Assembly: GCA_030635405.1 (NCBI GenBank)
Contig: DAOVZA010000001.1
Span: forward strand, 1 to 25,396
Origin: Desulfocapsa sp.
GTDB taxonomy: Bacteria; Desulfobacterota; Desulfobulbia; Desulfobulbales; Desulfocapsaceae
Length of the DNA: 25,396 bases
Direction of reading: 5' to 3'
A program made the translations under genes and the position numbers. Shown in pieces: positions 23,352-25,396 of this stretch. The notes beneath the pieces were generated by a model. It saw only the letters and a list, made by a program, of their open reading frames with translations. It was not told where the DNA came from and did not search any database. Each line of letters opens with the position of its first letter. Positions within the stretch are counted from its first letter, which is position 1.

Positions 23352-25208
23352 TTAAAGGTCTATTGTAGAAAGAATAGATTGAACAGCTTTGTTACTCCCG
23401 GATGTTGTCATATGGCCATCATCCCAAAAAAAGAAGTCATCCTTCTCTTTAAACTGACAAAGTTGTCCATCACAAAAGGCATCACTTGGATTTGCAAAGC
23501 TGTCAGGCCCTGCAAATTTTTGTAGTTTTGAATTTATGGATTCAATATCTCTTGAAAGCACAGTCTTGGAGACCGGCATTTTGACAACTACGGAATTATT
23601 GCTGATATCCTGAACGCTCCTGTCAAACCGTGGACTTTGGCCAATGAGGAAAACCTTGAGGCCTTTGTCACGAAGGTATTGAATAGTGGACTCAATATCC
23701 TCATAAGTTAGGCCGTTGTTAAAGGCAAGATCCCATCCTGCGGCTAAAACCACTGTGGAAATCTTATATTTTAGCACGATATTATCAACTTCTGCTGAAA
23801 ATGCTTTACACTGTTTTCGGTAATCAGGGTCAAATGTGAATGCCGGTGCACAACCAGCGGCGCTGTATACAAGAATGTTTGAGTTCACTGTGTCTGTATT
23901 GGCTAAAATGCCAGGTATATAATGTGCCGCAAAAGAATCTCCCCAGAGAAGGGTGTTGGATGTTTTGTCCTTTTGCAGAAAACAGGATTCTTTTTTCCAC
24001 TCAGAATGATGCTGGGTCTCTCCAAGAAAGCATTTCCCCATTTTGTATTGACGTAAATCATAGGTGAATGAGGTGAGGCGGTTATTAAATCTTGAAGGGA
24101 AGCCATCTTTTTTGTGGATGGTGTATCCCGTGATGGAACTGAGCGCCATAAGAAGGACAGCTGCAAAAAGAAGAGTGTTACGCTTTGCAAATACCTGTTT
24201 TTTACGAAATGGACGTTCAATATATCGCCACGAAAAGACAGCCATTAGTAAAGAGAGAAGCAGGATGGCACTTGTATGGAAAACAGTGAAACCTTCAAAA
24301 AACATATGTTTTGCAAAGACAATAATGGGCCAGTGCCAGAGATAGAGTGAGTAGGAGATGAGTCCGATAAAGACAATGGGGCGAAGACTGAGACATCGGC
24401 CAATAATTGAAGTTCCATCCTTACCGGCATAGATAATCAATACAGCGCCAATGCAGGGTATGAGAGCGTTGACTCCTGGAAAAGGAGTGCTGTGAGTAAA
24501 GATAAAGACTGACCATAAAATGAGCAGGAGGCCAATAATTGAGAAAATATCCCGTTGACGCTGGCTTTGAAGTACGGGGAATAGCCCAAGTGCCAAAAAT
24601 GATCCAAGAAGTAATTCCCAGGCTCTTGTGGGAAAGAGGTAAAATGTTGCTGAGGGGAATGGACCAACGGCCCAGATATTGAGGATTAAGGAGAGGATGG
24701 CGGCTGGTACAAGAAACAGTTTCCAGCGGCCATTAAAGTATTTATAGGCCACCAGCAGAACAATTGGAAAGATGACGTAAAATTGCTCTTCAACGGACAG
24801 AGACCAGGTATGGAGAAGCGGTTTCATTTCGGAATCTACCCCAAAATATCCAGCTTCTTTGTAAAAAAGAATGTTGGCTACAAAAAGAGTTGCAGCGGTA
24901 ATACTCTGACCAAAATCTCTGAAAGGGAGAGGGAACAAAATGATCGAAGAAACGATGGAGCAAATCAGGATAACAAAAAAAAGTGCTGGAAATATTCGTC
25001 TGACCCGTCGTTCATAAAAATCAAGGATGGTAAATTTTCCCCTTCGGATCTCTTCACTGATAAGCAGGGTTATCAGATAGCCTGAAATGACAAAAAAGAT
25101 ATCAACGCCCACAAAGCCGCCACTAAATGGTTCTATCTTTGCGTGATACAGGACAACGGGGATGATTGCAAGGGCACGAAGGCCATCTATGTCGGATCGG
25201 TATTTCAT
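23352..25208 (-). CDS. OafA/YrhL-type membrane acyltransferase with C-terminal SGNH domain
   Basis: The 618-residue protein begins with an acyltransferase-3 membrane domain of about ten or eleven helices (~10-360). It starts YRSDIDGLRALAIIPVVLYH, with the conserved H22, followed by GGFVGVDIFFVISGYLI. The periplasmic C-terminal part is an SGNH hydrolase-like domain with the nucleophile in LLWGDSFAAH (S425) and the D596-x-x-H599 pair in DDGHM. The usual Asn block is replaced by AAGWDLAF. Such fusions O-acetylate lipopolysaccharide O-antigen or other envelope glycans, passing acetyl groups across the membrane. It is the first gene of a minus-strand pair with the HAD phosphatase. The 188 bp upstream, up to the window edge, contain no gene and no clear promoter. 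Confidence 0.9.
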   Translation of the reverse strand: MKYRSDIDGLRALAIIPVVLYHAKIEPFSGGFVGVDIFFVISGYLITLLISEEIRRGKFTILDFYERRVRRIFPALFFVILICSIVSSIILFPLPFRDFGQSITAATLFVANILFYKEAGYFGVDSEMKPLLHTWSLSVEEQFYVIFPIVLLVAYKYFNGRWKLFLVPAAILSLILNIWAVGPFPSATFYLFPTRAWELLLGSFLALGLFPVLQSQRQRDIFSIIGLLLILWSVFIFTHSTPFPGVNALIPCIGAVLIIYAGKDGTSIIGRCLSLRPIVFIGLISYSLYLWHWPIIVFAKHMFFEGFTVFHTSAILLLSLLMAVFSWRYIERPFRKKQVFAKRNTLLFAAVLLMALSSITGYTIHKKDGFPSRFNNRLTSFTYDLRQYKMGKCFLGETQHHSEWKKESCFLQKDKTSNTLLWGDSFAAHYIPGILANTDTVNSNILVYSAAGCAPAFTFDPDYRKQCKAFSAEVDNIVLKYKISTVVLAAGWDLAFNNGLTYEDIESTIQYLRDKGLKVFLIGQSPRFDRSVQDISNNSVVVKMPVSKTVLSRDIESINSKLQKFAGPDSFANPSDAFCDGQLCQFKEKDDFFFWDDGHMTTSGSNKAVQSILSTIDL

Positions 25209-25396
25209 CTTGCGGCAATGGCGGGTCTGGCTGGAGTTTTCATGGATGAATTAACTTTCTGCTATTTACTCTGATACGATTGACATATCAATAAATCTCT
25301 GCTGTATTTAAAATATGTTTGTGTTTGATCTTCACAAAGTTGTTATTGTATGTGCCGTTTTGGAAAGATTCTAAGGGTTTTGTTCAAGTTAATCCC

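Noticed and set aside
1..25396. CRISPR arrays, tRNA or rRNA genes, insertion sequences or prophage
   Set aside because: No regularly spaced repeats, no tRNA-like cloverleaf that I could recognise, no transposase or integrase reading frame and no phage structural genes were seen.

Overview
This 25.4 kb window looks like chromosomal DNA from an anaerobic Gram-negative bacterium, most probably a sulfate- or sulfur-reducing member of the Desulfobacterota (Desulfobulbales-like). The organism call is an inference. It rests on the gene content (NikR plus a NikM-NikL-NikQ-NikO nickel importer, a diiron/ODP-type metallo-beta-lactamase sensor domain, Cys-rich PAS kinases, a phosphonate-type ABC transporter) and on the moderate G+C content. 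There are no rRNA or tRNA genes, no CRISPR array and no insertion sequence.

Layout, left to right. (1) 1-1772, minus: a CPA2 cation/proton antiporter with a cytoplasmic USP-like tail, cut by the window edge. (2) 1940-2350, plus: a hotdog thioesterase, overlapping tail to tail by 10 bp with (3) 2341-4119, minus: a diguanylate cyclase with an ODP-type metallo-beta-lactamase sensor. (4) 4120-4628: a 0.5 kb gap with an ATGAT/ATCAT palindrome cluster and a 49-nt near-perfect palindrome ending in a T-run. (5) 7762-4629, minus: a compact nickel operon nikR-nikM-nikL-nikQ-nikO with 4-nt overlaps and a candidate NikR operator. (6) 7971-11931, plus: glpD followed one base later by a hybrid histidine kinase. 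(7) 12051-12609, plus: a BrnT-like/CopG-like toxin-antitoxin pair with its own promoter and palindrome. (8) 13647-12643, minus: an aldo/keto reductase. (9) 13937-18206, plus: phnD, phnC, phnE1, phnE2 and a methyltransferase. (10) 18455-21293, plus: a membrane Cache-PAS histidine kinase and a YcgR-like PilZ protein. (11) 21444-22538, plus: an iron-dependent alcohol dehydrogenase. (12) 25208-22542, minus: an OafA-like acyltransferase with an SGNH domain, then a HAD-IIB phosphatase interrupted by one in-frame TAG.

How the genes relate. The nickel operon is a self-contained uptake and feedback circuit. The phn cluster encodes a complete transporter but no phosphonate-degrading enzyme. Signalling is dense: one c-di-GMP synthase with a probable oxygen/redox-sensing diiron domain, one c-di-GMP effector (PilZ), and two histidine kinases sharing an unusual AHRFNN phospho-acceptor motif, which look like a duplicated catalytic core joined to different sensors.

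The observations most worth follow-up are the ODP-GAF-GGDEF fusion, the in-frame TAG in an otherwise intact phosphatase, and the twin HRFNN kinases, one of them directly behind glpD. No system here can be called wholly new from sequence alone.
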